Positions 26,038 through 34,168 of a DNA stretch of 64,000 nucleotides are shown one piece after another. Source of the DNA: Methylocystis sp. (lineage in GTDB: Bacteria > Pseudomonadota > Alphaproteobacteria > Rhizobiales > Beijerinckiaceae); contig JALHNQ010000002.1 in the NCBI GenBank assembly GCA_022843405.1, positions 62,001-126,000 of the forward strand. Direction: 5' to 3'. The position numbers and the translations under genes are program-made. Position 1 is the first letter of the stretch. Each line of letters starts with the position of its first letter. The notes under the pieces were generated by a model. That model was not told the DNA's origin, made no database searches, and saw only the letters and a list, made by a program, of their open reading frames with translations.

Positions 26038-27600
26038 TTAGGCCGCCGGGGCCGTCCAGGGATAGGTCCAGGTCTCGGTCAGCGTACGCCCATGCGTCCG
26101 CAGAAACAGCCGAAGGTCGGCGGTCTGACCCGGCTTTACCGACACGTCGAACAGCGCGCGCAATCCGCCGATATGCGGGTTCGCGGCGACGCTCGCGCGC
26201 AGCATGCGCCCGGTGTTGGTTGTCGCCACCGCCTCGACCTGACTGGGATCGGCGAGGAAGTAGGCGAGGTCGCCGCCGGCGAAATCGACGAGGAACCGAT
26301 GCGACTCGGGGTCAATGGGTTCGGTCGAGCCGAGCGCACGCGCCGGCGCCTCAAAAGTGTTGACGACGACGCCATTGGGCGCAAGCCGCGGCATATCGAG
26401 ACCCGCCGTAATCCGATAGGCGTAGACGAAGGGCGCGCCGGGCTGCGGCGGTTTGGCCGGGATCCAGCTTGCGACAATATTGTCGTTAGTTTCGTCGCGC
26501 GTCGGCAGTTCGATCAACTCCACGCGGCCTTCGCCCCAGTCGCCGAGAGGCTCGACGAAATAGCTGGGGCGGTTTTCATAGGCGAGGTCGAGATCCTGAT
26601 AGGATTCGAAGGTCCTGTCGCGCTGCAGCAGGCCGAAGCCGCGATTGTTGGCGTCGAGAAATGACGAAATCCGTTCGCGGGGCGGATTGCCAAGCGGACG
26701 CCAAATCCATTCGTCTGCGCCAGTGTGAATCAGGAGACCGTCGGAATCGTGCAATTCGGTACGAAAACCGTCGCGCATGCGCCGGTCGTTTTCGCCGGTC
26801 AGATACATCGACGTGAGCGGCGCTAGGCCGAGTTTCGCGCCTGACCGGCGTGGGAACAGCGTCGCCTGGATCTCAAGCGTGCTGTCCTGCGCAGCGAAAA
26901 GATCGAATTTGAAGGCGCCCGTCGTCGCCTCGCCGTCGAGAAGCGCATAGAGCGTCGCGTGATTGCCGCCCTTCTCCGGCGTTTCGATCCAGAACTCGCG
27001 GAAAAACGGAAAACTCTCGCCATCAGCCCCGGCGTCGACGCAAAGCGCCCGGGCGGACAGTCCATAATTCTGGTCGCGGCCGAGAAAGCGAAAATAGCTC
27101 GCGCCGAGGAAGGAAATCACCTCGTCGTGGACATGCGGGTCGTTGACCGGAAAATGCAAGCGGAAGCCGGCGAAGCCGGTGTTCACGGGAGGCGCCCTCT
27201 CGATCTTGAGGCGGCCATAGTCGAAGAGCGCCGGCGCATAGGGAATTGGCGTCGCGATGCCGTCGCGAATCGTGTTCACCGTAACCGGGCGACGATAAAG
27301 AAAGCCGAGATGGAAGGTCTCCAGCCGGAAGCCGCCGTCGGCGAAGACATCATGGTCGCGCCGGAAGCGAATCTCTCGCCAAGTGTCAAAGTCCAGCGCG
27401 TCGAACGGGTCCGGCAGGCGCGAAGGCACGGCGTTGTCGAAAGGCGCAAGCGCGAGATCACGCGCCCGCTGCACCACGTTCTCGAAGCCGAACCGCGGCG
27501 AGGGGACGACATTGGCGGCCTGCGCTGGGCTCTTGAGCGCATAGTGCGCGCCGACTGCAGAGAGCGCGCCTGCGAATTGGCGCCGCGTTAATCGCCTCAT
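26038..27600 (-). CDS. Periplasmic glucan biosynthesis protein OpgG/OpgD
   Basis: OpgG/MdoG-family proteins (520 residues here) act in the periplasm in making osmoregulated beta-glucans. The N-terminus LTRRQFAGALSAVGAHYAL is a twin-arginine signal with a short hydrophobic stretch, which favours the OpgD-like, Tat-exported form. The mature region shows FENVVQRARDLALAPF, then FHLGFLYRRPVTVN, ASYFRFLGRDQNYGLSARAL and DEWIWRPLGNPP, all typical of the family. No glucosyltransferase gene (opgH or ndvB) is adjacent. It converges with the creatininase gene, leaving only three bases between the stops. Confidence 0.9.
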   Translation of the reverse strand: MRRLTRRQFAGALSAVGAHYALKSPAQAANVVPSPRFGFENVVQRARDLALAPFDNAVPSRLPDPFDALDFDTWREIRFRRDHDVFADGGFRLETFHLGFLYRRPVTVNTIRDGIATPIPYAPALFDYGRLKIERAPPVNTGFAGFRLHFPVNDPHVHDEVISFLGASYFRFLGRDQNYGLSARALCVDAGADGESFPFFREFWIETPEKGGNHATLYALLDGEATTGAFKFDLFAAQDSTLEIQATLFPRRSGAKLGLAPLTSMYLTGENDRRMRDGFRTELHDSDGLLIHTGADEWIWRPLGNPPRERISSFLDANNRGFGLLQRDRTFESYQDLDLAYENRPSYFVEPLGDWGEGRVELIELPTRDETNDNIVASWIPAKPPQPGAPFVYAYRITAGLDMPRLAPNGVVVNTFEAPARALGSTEPIDPESHRFLVDFAGGDLAYFLADPSQVEAVATTNTGRMLRASVAANPHIGGLRALFDVSVKPGQTADLRLFLRTHGRTLTETWTYPWTAPAA

Positions 27601-27819
27601 TCCCGCATCCGCACCAGGGTTTTCCGTTGTCTATAGGGACTGCCTGCCTGCTGCTCTAGCTCTATCGTTTCGGTTGCGCAAGAAGCGGGCGTCCTGAGGG
27701 GTCACGGCGCGACAACTTTGCCAGCCTCGCCGAAAAAATAGTCTCGCGCCCCAAAAACCGCTTGTAACGGCGGGAAAAGCGCGTATCTACATCCTTGCCC
27801 AAATCGCACGTGCCTGTGG

Positions 27820-28259
27820 TCGTGTGTCGGTAGGCGGGGATCCGGACAAGAGGCCGGTCAACCGCCAGCGTAAAACCGGCAGCCGGAGGCGAACCGGCGA
27901 ACTCCGTCTCTGCGGAGGATCGCGACTTAAAGCAACGACGGACCGGGCTTTTTCGTCTCTGTCGACCCTCCAAAGGTCGGCGTACCGAAGAGGCTTGTCT
28001 TTCTTGCCGGGCGTGCGGATCGGGATTCTCCCCTTCCAATCGATGGCTGTACCCGCGGAAGCGTGCGCGCTCAGGCGTGCATCATTTCGCATCGGTCCAG
28101 TCAACGGCGCATCAACCAGCCGTTCGAGCGCTTGCGCTCGCGCGGCCTTGGACAGCTAACCCAACGTTCGTCGCGTCTCCATCGCGCGCGGGCGAACGGA
28201 GCGGCGTGTCCGTTGACGCTCAACGATCTGGGCGCGGTTCGCCGCGCAAGGGGGCCACA
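27820..28259 (+). ncRNA. Probable speF-type structured leader before ornithine decarboxylase
   Basis: The 659 bases between opgG and the decarboxylase gene carry no convincing gene. The part from about 27820 contains several stems. In GTGTCGGTAGGCGGGGAT the GGCGG pairs with a later CCGCC, with an inner CCGG/GCCGG stem. Further on are CTCCGTCTCTGCGGAG and CGACCCTCCAAAGGTCG. A conserved RNA element, speF, is known upstream of ornithine decarboxylase genes in alphaproteobacteria, and position and length fit. I matched it from memory of location and style, not from a covariance search. It would control polyamine synthesis. The first part of the gap (27601-27820) shows nothing clear. Confidence 0.55.
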
Positions 28260-29405
28260 ATGACCGACCGTATTCTCGATTTCCTCGCCGAGCGCCGACG
28301 CAACGGGCGCGACAACGGACCTTGCCTCGTCGTCGATCTCGACGTCGTGCGCGAAAACTATGTCGGCTTCGCCAAGGCGTTGCCGGATACGCGCGTCTTC
28401 TACGCCGTGAAGGCCAATCCGGCGCCGGAAGTTCTCTCGCTGCTTGCTTCGCTCGGCTCGTGCTTCGACACGGCCTCCGTCGTCGAGATCGAGCAGGTTC
28501 TCGCCGCCGGCGCGACGCCCGATCGCATCAGCTTCGGCAACACGATCAAGAAGGAGCGCGACGTCGCGCGCGCCTATGCGCTGGGCGTTCGCCTGTTCGC
28601 CGTAGATTGCGAGGCGGAAGTCGAGAAGATCGCGCGTGCCGCGCCTGGCTCGCGGGTGTTCTGCCGCATTCTGTGCGACGGCTCCGGCGCCGAATGGCCC
28701 CTGTCGCGCAAATTCGGCTGCGTCCCCGAAATGGCGACGGGCGTGCTCGAGCATGCGCATCGTTTGGGCCTTAGCGCCTATGGCGTGTCGTTCCATGTCG
28801 GCTCGCAGCAGACGAACCCGCGCATGTGGGATGGCGCGCTGCAGTCGGCGGCAGACATTTTCCGCGAACTCGCGGAGCGCGGAATCAACCTGCAGATGGT
28901 CAATCTCGGCGGCGGCTTTCCGACGAAATACCTAAAGAACGTGCCGGCGGTGAAGCAATATGGCGCCGCCATCTTCCGCGCGCTCTCGAAGCATTTCGGC
29001 AACCGCATTCCCGAAACGATCATCGAGCCGGGCCGCGGCATGGTGGGCAACGCCGGGCTGATCGAAGCGGAAGTCGTGTTGATCTCGAAGAAGTCGGCGC
29101 AGGACAGCGAAATCCGCTGGGTCTATCTCGACATCGGCAAGTTCAACGGGCTGGCCGAGACGACCGACGAGATGATCCGCTATCCGATTCGCACCCCCGC
29201 CGACGGCGCGCCGACGAGCCCCTGCGTGATCGCCGGACCGAGCTGCGACAGCGTCGACGTGCTCTACGAGAAGCAGCCATATCTGCTTCCGGTCTCGCTC
29301 GAAATCGGCGCGAAGGTGCTGATCGAAGGAACCGGCGCTTATACGACCACCTATTCGGCGGTCGGCTTCAACGGTTTTCCGCCGCTCGAGACGCATGTGA
29401 TCTGA
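28260..29405 (+). CDS. Ornithine (or lysine/ornithine) decarboxylase, PLP-dependent
   Basis: This fold-type III, pyridoxal-phosphate enzyme (381 residues) makes putrescine (and perhaps cadaverine) from ornithine (or lysine). The PLP-binding lysine is K51 in VFYAVKANPAPEV. Other motifs are SFGNTIKKERDV, VSFHVGSQQ, VNLGGGFPT, EPGRGMVG and the catalytic cysteine in GPSCDSVDVL. The end GAYTTTYSAVGFNGFPP is typical of the eukaryote-like decarboxylase group found in alphaproteobacteria. The frame is open upstream, but the ATG at 28260 gives the normal start and follows GGGGCCACA. The long structured leader suggests feedback control by polyamines. Confidence 0.92.
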   Translation: MTDRILDFLAERRRNGRDNGPCLVVDLDVVRENYVGFAKALPDTRVFYAVKANPAPEVLSLLASLGSCFDTASVVEIEQVLAAGATPDRISFGNTIKKERDVARAYALGVRLFAVDCEAEVEKIARAAPGSRVFCRILCDGSGAEWPLSRKFGCVPEMATGVLEHAHRLGLSAYGVSFHVGSQQTNPRMWDGALQSAADIFRELAERGINLQMVNLGGGFPTKYLKNVPAVKQYGAAIFRALSKHFGNRIPETIIEPGRGMVGNAGLIEAEVVLISKKSAQDSEIRWVYLDIGKFNGLAETTDEMIRYPIRTPADGAPTSPCVIAGPSCDSVDVLYEKQPYLLPVSLEIGAKVLIEGTGAYTTTYSAVGFNGFPPLETHVI

Positions 29406-29420
29406 GCGAGTCGATCGTTT

Positions 29421-29540
29421 CCCTCGTCCTTCGAGACGGCCTCTTCGAGGCCTCCTCAGGATGAGGGAAACTTGATGGTGGCCGCCCTATCCGCCCTCAC
29501 TCTGAGGAGCGAGCGAAGCTCGCGTCTCGAAGGGCGAGGG
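29421..29540 (+). repeat. Dispersed palindromic repeat, family E
   Basis: This 120-bp palindrome has outer arms CCCTCGTCCTTCGAGACG (29421-29438) and CGTCTCGAAGGGCGAGGG (29523-29540). The inner halves read CCTCCTCAGGATGAGGG and CCCTCACTCTGAGGAG. It lies between the decarboxylase and acetyltransferase genes and may act as a bidirectional stem-loop. Similar sequences are common in rhizobial genomes. Confidence 0.75.
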
Positions 29541-29627
29541 CGGGAACAATCCCAACCCAGTCCCGTTCGGCGGGCGCGTCATGCGCCAGGCGCGAGGGTC
29601 GCTTGTCCTTCTTGAGGGGAGGAAAAG

Positions 29628-30245
29628 ATGGCCTTTCTTGCTCACCACGACTTTGACGCTGGACCGCGCGCCTCTAGGCGCGCTTGCTCCGCCATGTCCC
29701 ATGCGCGCCTGGAGGCGCGCGGTCCATTTACGCTCGCCGAAGAAACGCTCGCCGATGTCGCGGCGCGCGAAGCCCTGCTCGACGACGCCTTTGGCCCCGC
29801 GCGATTCCTGAAGACCTGCCAGCGGCTGCGCGACGGATCGGCGCCGGCGCCGGGGCTCGCGCTGGTCGCGACGGACGAAGACGGCGCGCTCATTGGCACG
29901 CTGCGGCTCTGGCCGATTCTTGCCGGCGGACGCGACGCGTTGCTGCTTGGCCCGCTCGCCGTGGCGGCGTCTTCGCGCTCGCTTGGAATCGGCCGCGCGT
30001 TGATCGAGGAATCACTCGCCCGCGCGGTTGAGTTGGGCCATCGCGCCGTGCTGCTCGTCGGCGACGCCCCTTACTACGCGCGTTTTGGTTTCGAGCGGCG
30101 TTTCGCCGAGCGGCTGACGATGCCCGGCCCGGTCGAGCGCGCGCGCTTTCTCGGATTGGAACTCGTCGCTGGAGCGCTGGAAGGCATGCGCGGCCGCGTC
30201 ATCCCGGCCGCTCAACCTGCGATCGACCTACCGCAGGCTGCGTAA
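29628..30245 (+). CDS. GNAT-family N-acetyltransferase carrying a repeat insertion
   Basis: The product (205 residues) is a YhbS-like acetyltransferase that would use acetyl-CoA; the substrate is unknown. The core shows LLLGPLAVAASSRSLGIGRAL, with the acetyl-CoA pyrophosphate loop, and VLLVGDAPYYARFGFERRF. A very strong GAGGGGAGG ribosome site at 29614-29622 supports the ATG at 29628. Residues of about 12-33 (GPRASRRACSAMSHARLEAR) are encoded by a palindromic repeat (29661-29725) inserted in frame between the start and the conserved body. If translation instead began at the ATG at 29694 or 29700, the insert would be mostly skipped, but neither has a ribosome site as good. Confidence 0.85.
   Translation: MAFLAHHDFDAGPRASRRACSAMSHARLEARGPFTLAEETLADVAAREALLDDAFGPARFLKTCQRLRDGSAPAPGLALVATDEDGALIGTLRLWPILAGGRDALLLGPLAVAASSRSLGIGRALIEESLARAVELGHRAVLLVGDAPYYARFGFERRFAERLTMPGPVERARFLGLELVAGALEGMRGRVIPAAQPAIDLPQAA
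29661..29725 (+). repeat. Palindromic repeat, family F, inside an acetyltransferase gene
   Basis: The arms are GGACCGCGCGCCTCTAGG... (29661-29683) and the near-complementary ...GGAGGCGCGCGGTCC (29703-29725), with about 20 bases between them. They would form a strong hairpin in the messenger RNA just after the start codon. The element keeps the reading frame open. Confidence 0.75.
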
Positions 30246-30248
30246 GCC

Positions 30249-30857
30249 TCACCAATAGGCGAGAATGCCTCTCGCTAGCGGATAGGAGAGGCCGGCGCCC
30301 AGGGCGACGCCGGCGGCGACGTCGCTTGGATAGTGATGCGCCGTGGCGATTCGCGACCAAGCCATCGACAGCAGGAGAAGGCCCGCAGACAACGTCGCCG
30401 CCGGCCAGGCGATGACGATCGGCGCGAGCACGCCGGTCAGCGTCATCGCATGGCCGCTCGGAAATGAATGATCGTCGAGCGTGCGCAGCAGCGAGGGCAG
30501 CCGAGGATCGGTCTGGAAGGGGCGCTTGCGTCCAAAGCGCCGCTTGATGAGCGGATAGAGCATGTGCAGGAGCGCCGCGTTGACGCCTGCGAGCACCGCG
30601 ACATGCATCCCCTGCCAGCCGAGGCCGATGAGGACGATCGGCGCGAGGATGAGATAGATCCAGCCGTTGCCGAGCTTGCTGATGGCGATGGCGAGGAATT
30701 TGCCGAGCGCCGAGCGCGCCGTTCGTGAGAAGAAATGAACCGTCGCGAGGTCGAGTGCGATGAGGCGTTGACCCCATGTGGCGACGGCGGCGACTGTTTG
30801 CGGCTCCGATGACGCATCTCGCGTCAGCTTCGCCAGCTGGTCAGATGTGAACGCCAT
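30249..30857 (-). CDS. PAP2-family membrane phosphatase
   Basis: This membrane protein (202 residues) has the three motifs of the type 2 phosphatidic acid phosphatase family. The first has K105 through R112-P113 (KRRFGRKRP), the second is SFPSGH at 131-136, and the third is SRIATAHHYPSD with H175 and D179. Substrates could be phosphatidic acid, undecaprenyl diphosphate or a lipid A precursor. There are about five hydrophobic helices. It converges with the acetyltransferase gene (three bases between stops). Confidence 0.9.
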   Translation of the reverse strand: MAFTSDQLAKLTRDASSEPQTVAAVATWGQRLIALDLATVHFFSRTARSALGKFLAIAISKLGNGWIYLILAPIVLIGLGWQGMHVAVLAGVNAALLHMLYPLIKRRFGRKRPFQTDPRLPSLLRTLDDHSFPSGHAMTLTGVLAPIVIAWPAATLSAGLLLLSMAWSRIATAHHYPSDVAAGVALGAGLSYPLARGILAYW

Positions 30858-30965
30858 GACGCAAGACTACGCGCGTGAGGCTGCGGTTTCGCGACGCGGA
30901 GGCTGCGTTTCGATGACGTTCGGATAGAGGTTGAGTGACGTTTATGTGATATTTGCGTGACGACG

Positions 30966-31085
30966 CTAGATCACGCTGCATTTGGGCGGAATCGCCCAAA
31001 TGCAGATGACGTGATCGATTCTAAAAGTTTAGAGCGCGCTCGACGCGAAAAACCGGCTCCCACTTTTTCGCGAGCCGCGCTCTAG
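30966..31085 (-). repeat. Dispersed palindromic repeat, family A, copy 2
   Basis: This copy is in reverse orientation. It begins CTAGATCACGCTGCA, contains the hairpin TTTGGGCGGAATCGCCCAAA, and ends CGAGCCGCGCTCTAG. The CTA at 31082-31084 gives, on the minus strand, the TAG stop codon of the hypothetical gene that ends there. Confidence 0.85.
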
Positions 31086-31600
31086 GCCGGCGCGTGTTTG
31101 GCGAAGGCGCTGCGAAAGACGGCGTCGAAGGCGTCGACGTCGACATTGACTGTTTCGATCGCCGCGCCGTCTTCGGCAACGCCGCAAAAGCGATATTGCG
31201 GGTCCGAGAATTCGAAACCTTCGTCGTCTTCGGCGCTCTCATAGGGCAGCGCGATTTCGACCATCAATTGTCGCTTCAGCGACAGCGCGCGGCCGACCAC
31301 TGCGTCGATGCGGTCGTCCTCGCTGCTGAAATAGCCATCAAGCACGATCATGCAGATGTCGGCGTTCCGCGCTTCGTCCTCCAGCCATTGCAGCGCCGCT
31401 TCGACGCTTTCGGCGATGTCGATCTTGCCTTCCGCGCTGACGACGAACTGTTGCGGGCGGTCGACGCCCGCGTCCGACCGCGCCACGCCGAAGGGCGTCA
31501 GCATCTGTCCGCGCGCCAGCGTGGTGACGGCCTTGGCGAAGGCCTCGCCGGCCAAAGCGGCGATGGGGTCGTTCGGAGTCGGTTGGGCGTCAATGCTCAT
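31082..31600 (-). CDS. Hypothetical protein ending in a repeat
   Basis: I do not recognise this acidic protein (172 residues). It has no signal peptide or membrane segment. The middle part (IDIAESVEAALQWLEDEA, then MIVLDGYFSSEDDRID) suggests a mixed alpha/beta fold. A GAGGAG site 6 nt before the ATG at 31600 supports this start. The stop codon TAG is provided by the end of family A repeat copy 2, as for nuoN. It follows the AbiU2-like gene by about 60 nt on the same strand. Confidence 0.7.
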   Translation of the reverse strand: MSIDAQPTPNDPIAALAGEAFAKAVTTLARGQMLTPFGVARSDAGVDRPQQFVVSAEGKIDIAESVEAALQWLEDEARNADICMIVLDGYFSSEDDRIDAVVGRALSLKRQLMVEIALPYESAEDDEGFEFSDPQYRFCGVAEDGAAIETVNVDVDAFDAVFRSAFAKHAPA

Positions 31601-31659
31601 GACGTTCTCCTCGGCTCGCCGTCCGTGAACCGCTGACCTTGCATTACTCACACCGTCCT

Positions 31660-32259
31660 TCATCGCTCACTATTTCGAGCGCGTTGCGCTACCCGAAGCG
31701 TTTCCAGAAGTTTTCGGCCGTCGGTACCAAATCGAAGGATCACGTCGATACGGGAAATGTTATGTCCAGCGGCTCGGCCGGTGATTACTATTAGCTCTTG
31801 AATTGTCGCGATGGCCGATTCCAAGTCATCATATGCAATACCAGGTAAGCCTTGCACAGAAGTTTTGAGGTCTGCATGTGCTTGAAGTTTGTTGCGGTGC
31901 AGCCGAATTTCCTCAACACGCGCGTCCAGCTGCTCGAGCAGTTTTTCGATTTCCTGCGAATCAGATTCAGCAAGCTCCTTTCTCACCTTTGAAACAAGGT
32001 TTTTTAGGCTCGCGTTTTCGTTTCGATATTTTCCCTGGCCGGAGGCTTCTGGGTCTGTGAGGCGAGCAACCGCAAGAGTGATATCGTACAGCATCAGTCG
32101 CTGAAGCAGACCGAAGACGAATGAACCGCTGGCATTCAATAGGTCGACATTGTCTGTTCCGCTATCGAATAACTGCAAATATAACTTCCAGTGAGTAGAG
32201 ATTTCGATGACTTGGTTGAAAACGGCCTGAAAAATATCCTCCAGCTTCGGATCTTTCAT
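31660..32259 (-). CDS. AbiU2-like HEPN-domain protein
   Basis: The product (199 residues) resembles the HEPN domain named after the phage abortive-infection protein AbiU2. Typical stretches are FQAVFNQVIEISTHWKLY and GSFVFGLLQRLMLYDITLA. The sequence RNKLQAH (R122-x5-H128) fits the R-x4-6-H motif that makes many HEPN proteins RNases. Base composition is visibly more AT-rich than the neighbours, which suggests recent transfer. The ATG overlaps the pepP stop as ATGA, so it is probably translated together with pepP. No obvious antitoxin gene is beside it. A defence role is inference from the family. Confidence 0.75.
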   Translation of the reverse strand: MKDPKLEDIFQAVFNQVIEISTHWKLYLQLFDSGTDNVDLLNASGSFVFGLLQRLMLYDITLAVARLTDPEASGQGKYRNENASLKNLVSKVRKELAESDSQEIEKLLEQLDARVEEIRLHRNKLQAHADLKTSVQGLPGIAYDDLESAIATIQELIVITGRAAGHNISRIDVILRFGTDGRKLLETLRVAQRARNSER

Positions 32260-34070
32260 AACGTCTTCGTCGCTTCTCTGAGCCATTTGCGCGTCTTGGC
32301 GTCGACGAGCGGCGAAAGCGTCTTGCGCACCTGCGCGTGATAGGCGTTTAGCCAGTCGGTCTCTTCCGGCGTCAGCAATTTCGCCTCGACGCAATTCAAG
32401 TCGAAAGGCGCAAGCGTGATGGTTTCGAACCCATACATCTCGCGCTCGGCGCCCTTGATCTCACGCCTTTCGACGATGACGAGATTTTCGAGCCTGATCC
32501 CATAGTCGCCGGCGCGGTAATAGCCGGGCTCGTTGGAGAGGATCATGCCTGGCTGCAACGGCGTCGCGCCGAGTTTCGAAATGCGCTGCGGCCCCTCATG
32601 CACGGAAAGATAAGCGCCGACGCCGTGCCCCGTGCCATGGTCGAAATCGAGCCCCGCCTCCCACAAAGCGCGCCGCGCGAAGGCATCTAACTGCGCGCCG
32701 GAGACGCCCTTCGGAAACACCGCGCGGGCGATGGCGATATGGCCTTTCAGCACGCGGGTGAAATGTTCGCGCAATTGTTTCGACGCGGGCCCGACGACGA
32801 GCGTGCGCGTCACGTCGGTGGTGCCGTCGAGATATTGCGCGCCGGAATCGACGAGATAGACGCCGCGGCCGATCTTGAGATTGCTCTTCTCGGTCACGCG
32901 ATAATGCGGGATCGCCGCATGTTCGCGAAAGGCGGAGATGGTCGGGAAGGAAATGTCGCGCAAATCGCCGTTCTCGCGGCGGAAGGTTTCGAGCGCTTCC
33001 GCCGCCGAAATCTCCGTCAGCCCGCCCTTTGGCGCGGCTTCAGCGAACCAGGCGAGAAAGCGCGTCAGCGCCGCGCCGTCGCGGATATGCGCGGCGCGGG
33101 CGCCTTCAAGTTCAGTCTCGTTCTTGATCGCTTTGGGCAGCGTCGCCGGATCGTCGGCGAGACGCGGCTTGCCGCCCGCCGCGCGCAAGGTTTCGACGAG
33201 CTTCGCCGGTGCCGTCGCCGAATCGAACAGGATCGTCGCGCCGCGCTTGCCGGCGTGAACGAGATCGTCGATGAGCGTGTCGGGGGCCTTCAGCGTCAGG
33301 AATTTTTGAAGCGCCGCGCGCGTCTTGGGCGCGAGCTTCGCGTCGTCGACATAGAGCGCCGGCGCGCCCTCTTTCGGCAGCAAAGCGAAGCACAGCGCGA
33401 TCGGCGTATGCGCCACATCGGCGCCGCGAATGTTGAAGGCCCAGCAGATGGCGTGCGGATCGGACATCAGCGCGGCGTCGGCGTCCTTCAGCGCGGCGCG
33501 CAGTTTCTTGATTTTCGAATGCGCGCTCTCGCCGGCGTAACGCGCCGGATGAACGACAATAGCGCCTTTCGGCTCGGCCGGGCGATCGGCCCACAGCGCG
33601 TCGATCGGATTTAATTCGAGCGGGACGAGTTCGATCTTCTTTTCCGCGAGCGCCTTCGTAAAGCGCTCGATCTGCGCGCTGGCATGCACCCAGGGGTCAT
33701 AGCCGATGCGCGCGCCGGGACGCGCATGATCGCCGAGCCATTTCACCGGCGTCGTCTCGGCGATGTCGAGCGGCTTGAAGAGTTTGGCGTCGATCTCGCC
33801 GCGCACCTGAATGACATAGCGGCCGTCGATGAAGATCGCCGCCTCTTTGTCCAGCACCACGGCGAAGCCGGCGGAGCCGGTGAATCCCGTGAGCCAGGCG
33901 AGCCGCTCGGCGCATTTGGGCACATATTCGTTCTGATGGGCGTCGGCGCGCGGCACGAGAAAGCCGTCCAGCCCCTGCCGCTTCAGTTCACTGCGCAGCG
34001 CCTTGAGGCGCGCCGCGCCGTCGCCGCGCGCGGCGTCGTCGACGAATGTCTGAAATTTCGCTTCGAACAT
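32256..34070 (-). CDS. pepP: Xaa-Pro aminopeptidase (aminopeptidase P)
   Basis: This metallopeptidase (604 residues) removes N-terminal residues that precede proline. It is the long, three-domain form, with two creatinase-like N-terminal domains (LDGFLVPRADAHQNEYVP, FTGSAGFAVV) and a C-terminal pita-bread catalytic domain. Metal-ligand segments are visible: YLVDSGAQYLDGTTDVTRT, GTGHGVGAYLSVHEGP, LSNEPGYY and IRLENL. An ATG at 34070 was chosen over a GTG at 34076. Its stop overlaps the start of the HEPN gene downstream. Confidence 0.94.
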   Translation of the reverse strand: MFEAKFQTFVDDAARGDGAARLKALRSELKRQGLDGFLVPRADAHQNEYVPKCAERLAWLTGFTGSAGFAVVLDKEAAIFIDGRYVIQVRGEIDAKLFKPLDIAETTPVKWLGDHARPGARIGYDPWVHASAQIERFTKALAEKKIELVPLELNPIDALWADRPAEPKGAIVVHPARYAGESAHSKIKKLRAALKDADAALMSDPHAICWAFNIRGADVAHTPIALCFALLPKEGAPALYVDDAKLAPKTRAALQKFLTLKAPDTLIDDLVHAGKRGATILFDSATAPAKLVETLRAAGGKPRLADDPATLPKAIKNETELEGARAAHIRDGAALTRFLAWFAEAAPKGGLTEISAAEALETFRRENGDLRDISFPTISAFREHAAIPHYRVTEKSNLKIGRGVYLVDSGAQYLDGTTDVTRTLVVGPASKQLREHFTRVLKGHIAIARAVFPKGVSGAQLDAFARRALWEAGLDFDHGTGHGVGAYLSVHEGPQRISKLGATPLQPGMILSNEPGYYRAGDYGIRLENLVIVERREIKGAEREMYGFETITLAPFDLNCVEAKLLTPEETDWLNAYHAQVRKTLSPLVDAKTRKWLREATKTL

Positions 34071-34126
34071 CCGCACAACCTATGCACGTCGCACGTCATG
34101 GGCAATGGCTCGAACCACTCCCCTCC

Positions 34127-34168
34127 CCAGCCTTCGCCCGCTTTAGCGGGGGAGGGAGAGGGAGGGGG
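34127..34168 (-). repeat. Dispersed repeat, family C, copy 2
   Basis: The element reads CCCCTCCCCAGCC, then CCCGCTTTAGCGGGGGAGGG. It is related in inverse orientation to the repeat at 10522-10612. It lies between pepP and prmA. Its inner part encodes the last residues and the stop codon of prmA. Confidence 0.65.
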
